Origin: Methylocystis sp.
GTDB taxonomy: Bacteria; Pseudomonadota; Alphaproteobacteria; Rhizobiales; Beijerinckiaceae
Reading direction: 5' to 3'
Length of the DNA stretch: 7,535 nucleotides
Assembly (NCBI GenBank): GCA_023253795.1
Contig: JALRFG010000095.1
Span: 1-7,535 of the forward strand
Part shown: piece by piece, positions 6,389 through 7,535 of the stretch
Position numbering within the stretch: the first letter of the stretch is position 1
How the letters are laid out: each line of letters starts with the position of its first letter
Notes under the pieces: model-generated
Told to the model about the DNA's origin: nothing
Seen by the model: only the letters and a program-made list of their open reading frames with translations
Databases searched by the model: none
Program-made: the position numbers and the translations under genes

Positions 6389-6816
6389 GTCAGTCGCTTG
6401 CTCAGATAGATGCGTTGACCGCCCGGCGGGAAGTCGGCGATTTCTCCGATGCGCGAAAAGCCGACGCCTTCGTAATAGGCGGCGATGCGTGGATCGAATG
6501 TGTCGATATAGACGCCGATGCAGTCGCGTGCGCGGGCTTGCGCTTCCGCCGCCATGATCAATTGTCGGCCGAGGCCGTCGCCGCGCGCCGTTTCCGCCAC
6601 CCAGAGGTGACGAATATAAAGCCAGCGCCAGTGAATGACGCCGTTCACGCCGCCAAGGAGCGCATCCTCGGCGCTATGCGCGAGGATCGAGAAGGGCGTC
6701 TCATCGCGCGGGCCGAATTGCGCCGCGATCTCGGCCCCAAGGCGCGTGGCGATCTCGGCGGACTCGCTGGCGGCGACCTCCAGCTTCGGCTTTTCTTTTG
6801 GCGGGTTTTTGCTCAT
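6385..6816 (-). CDS. GNAT family N-acetyltransferase
   Basis: A 143-residue cytoplasmic acetyltransferase that would transfer acetyl from acetyl-CoA to an unidentified amine. WLYIRHLWVAETARGDGLGR (residues 64-83) holds the beta-4 strand and the acetyl-CoA pyrophosphate-binding loop (ARGDGLGRQL). The following DTFDPRIAAYYEGVGF (104-119) is the usual C-terminal GNAT block with the conserved Tyr, and the protein ends in an FPPGGQRIYLSKRL-like strand. The start is uncertain. I use the ATG at 6816-6814 (MSKNPP), which keeps the gene clear of the divergent start at 6827. An ATG 12 bases further up (6828-6826) is better placed for AGGAAG (6846-6841, 12-base spacer) but would overlap the divergent start codon by two bases. 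A third possible start at 6939 would add a segment with no GNAT similarity. The stop overlaps the alcohol dehydrogenase start by four bases, so the two are translationally coupled. Confidence 0.88.
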   Translation of the reverse strand: MSKNPPKEKPKLEVAASESAEIATRLGAEIAAQFGPRDETPFSILAHSAEDALLGGVNGVIHWRWLYIRHLWVAETARGDGLGRQLIMAAEAQARARDCIGVYIDTFDPRIAAYYEGVGFSRIGEIADFPPGGQRIYLSKRLT

Positions 6817-6826
6817 AAGCGCGCGC

Positions 6827-7535
6827 ATGAAACGGTGGGTCTTCCTGTGGGCATTTTGCGCGAGCCTTGCCGCGCCGGCAATGGCGGGGGAGTCCTGCGC
6901 GCCGGTGCGCCTGTCGATCGATGGGGCTGTCGAGCGCATTCAGGATTACGCGCCGGTGTTTCTGGCCTGCACGGCGGAGGCGGACGCCCGATTGGCGACC
7001 CGCCGCATAAGCGTCGATGGCGATGAGCTGCTGCTCACGGTCGATCCGCAAAGCCTCGAAACCCGGCTGGAGCGCGCCAGCTGCCTCTCCTGCGCCGAGA
7101 CGACAGACGCTGCGCAGGCAGCCACGCGCCTGATCCGAACGCTGGACGCGGCTCCGGAAGCCACCCGTCCGCCGGCGCTGGTCAACGCCGGGCTGATCCA
7201 CGGGACGGCGGGCGGCGTCTATGTCACCGGCGATCTCTGCCCCACCGCCAAGCCGCTGGATCGGTCCTTCATCGAGGAAATCGCGCGTCATGCCCCGGGC
7301 GCGCCGGTGACTCTGGCGATCTCCGGGTCATGGCTGGCGCATCATTCGGCCGATTTCGCCTGGCTTCAGGAAAAGAGCCGGAGCGGCGCCGTCGCCGTGA
7401 CCTGGGCCAACCACTCCTATTCGCACCCTTATGTCATCGGGTTGGCGGATCGCAGCAATTACCTGTTGCGGCCGGGGGTCGATCTCGATCGGGAGATTTT
7501 TGAGACCGAGAAGCTGCTGATCGCCCATGGCGAGA
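6827..7535 (+). CDS. Secreted polysaccharide-deacetylase-like protein, N-terminal 236 residues, cut by window edge
   Basis: An exported protein with a divergent NodB/polysaccharide-deacetylase fold; such enzymes remove acetyl groups from amino sugars in cell-surface glycans. The ATG at 6827 gives a clear signal peptide: MKRWV, a hydrophobic core FLWAFCASLAAP and an AMA cleavage site after residue 20. Residues 21-115 are an N-terminal region with four cysteines (24, 48, 86, 89) that may form disulfides. The deacetylase-like part begins near 117. VTGDLCPT (133-140) sits where canonical enzymes have TFDDG, and TWANHSYSHPY (192-202) matches the metal-binding HxxxH motif with His196 and His200. 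LLRPGVDLDREIFETEKLL (213-231) follows. The reading frame is open to the last base and the C-terminus is missing. No good ribosome binding site precedes the start, which is only 10 bases from the GNAT start on the other strand. Activity is inferred, not certain. Confidence 0.82.
   Translation, partial: MKRWVFLWAFCASLAAPAMAGESCAPVRLSIDGAVERIQDYAPVFLACTAEADARLATRRISVDGDELLLTVDPQSLETRLERASCLSCAETTDAAQAATRLIRTLDAAPEATRPPALVNAGLIHGTAGGVYVTGDLCPTAKPLDRSFIEEIARHAPGAPVTLAISGSWLAHHSADFAWLQEKSRSGAVAVTWANHSYSHPYVIGLADRSNYLLRPGVDLDREIFETEKLLIAHGE

Noticed and set aside
6817..6939. Upstream extension of GNAT to the ATG at 6939
   Set aside because: The extra residues have no GNAT similarity and lie opposite the signal peptide and early mature part of the secreted deacetylase-like protein.
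6205..7026. A 273-codon plus-strand frame across the dehydrogenase start, GNAT and the deacetylase start
   Set aside because: Low-complexity Arg/Ala/Gly-rich translation with no motif; it overlaps three genes with clear family signatures in other frames.

Overview
The window looks like a chromosomal segment from a GC-rich alphaproteobacterium, probably of the Rhizobiales/Hyphomicrobiales type. The main evidence is a GapR (DUF2312) nucleoid protein, which is characteristic of Alphaproteobacteria, next to a paired RDD-family membrane protein and Bpt-type aminoacyl-protein transferase. Genes are tightly packed. I see no rRNA, tRNA, CRISPR array, transposase or integrase, and no gene-free stretch longer than about 205 bases.

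Layout: (1) 1-698, minus strand: a small RDD membrane protein followed 36 bases later by the start of bpt, which runs off the left edge. (2) 699-902: a divergent intergenic region whose right half is the leader of gapR. One complementary element there can pair either upstream or with the gapR ribosome binding site. (3) 903-1145: gapR, plus strand. (4) 1146-1256: a short spacer dense in inverted repeats. It also holds a small open frame whose stop overlaps the start of the next gene. (5) 1257-5365: an MgtA-type P-type Mg2+ ATPase joined by an ATGA overlap to a fused aminoglycoside-phosphotransferase-like/P-loop kinase-like protein. (6) 5378-6816, minus strand: a GNAT acetyltransferase joined by another ATGA overlap to a zinc-dependent alcohol dehydrogenase, facing the mgtA pair across 12 bases. 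(7) 6827-7535, plus strand: the 5' part of a gene for a secreted polysaccharide-deacetylase-like protein, starting only 10 bases from the divergent GNAT start.

How the genes may work together: bpt belongs to the N-degron pathway and gapR to chromosome organisation, so both are housekeeping. The mgtA/APH-ATPase pair, with the alcohol dehydrogenase alongside, resembles sets of stress or low-oxygen genes in other bacteria; for example, the same fused APH/ATPase architecture and a P-type ATPase both occur in the mycobacterial DosR regulon. That functional link is inference, and I see no convincing FNR/FixK-type palindrome here. The parts most worth a second look are the two leaders: the gapR leader with alternative pairing around its ribosome binding site, and the mgtA leader with its hairpins and Pro/Arg-containing small frame, which recalls the organisation of the enterobacterial mgtA leader without evident sequence homology.
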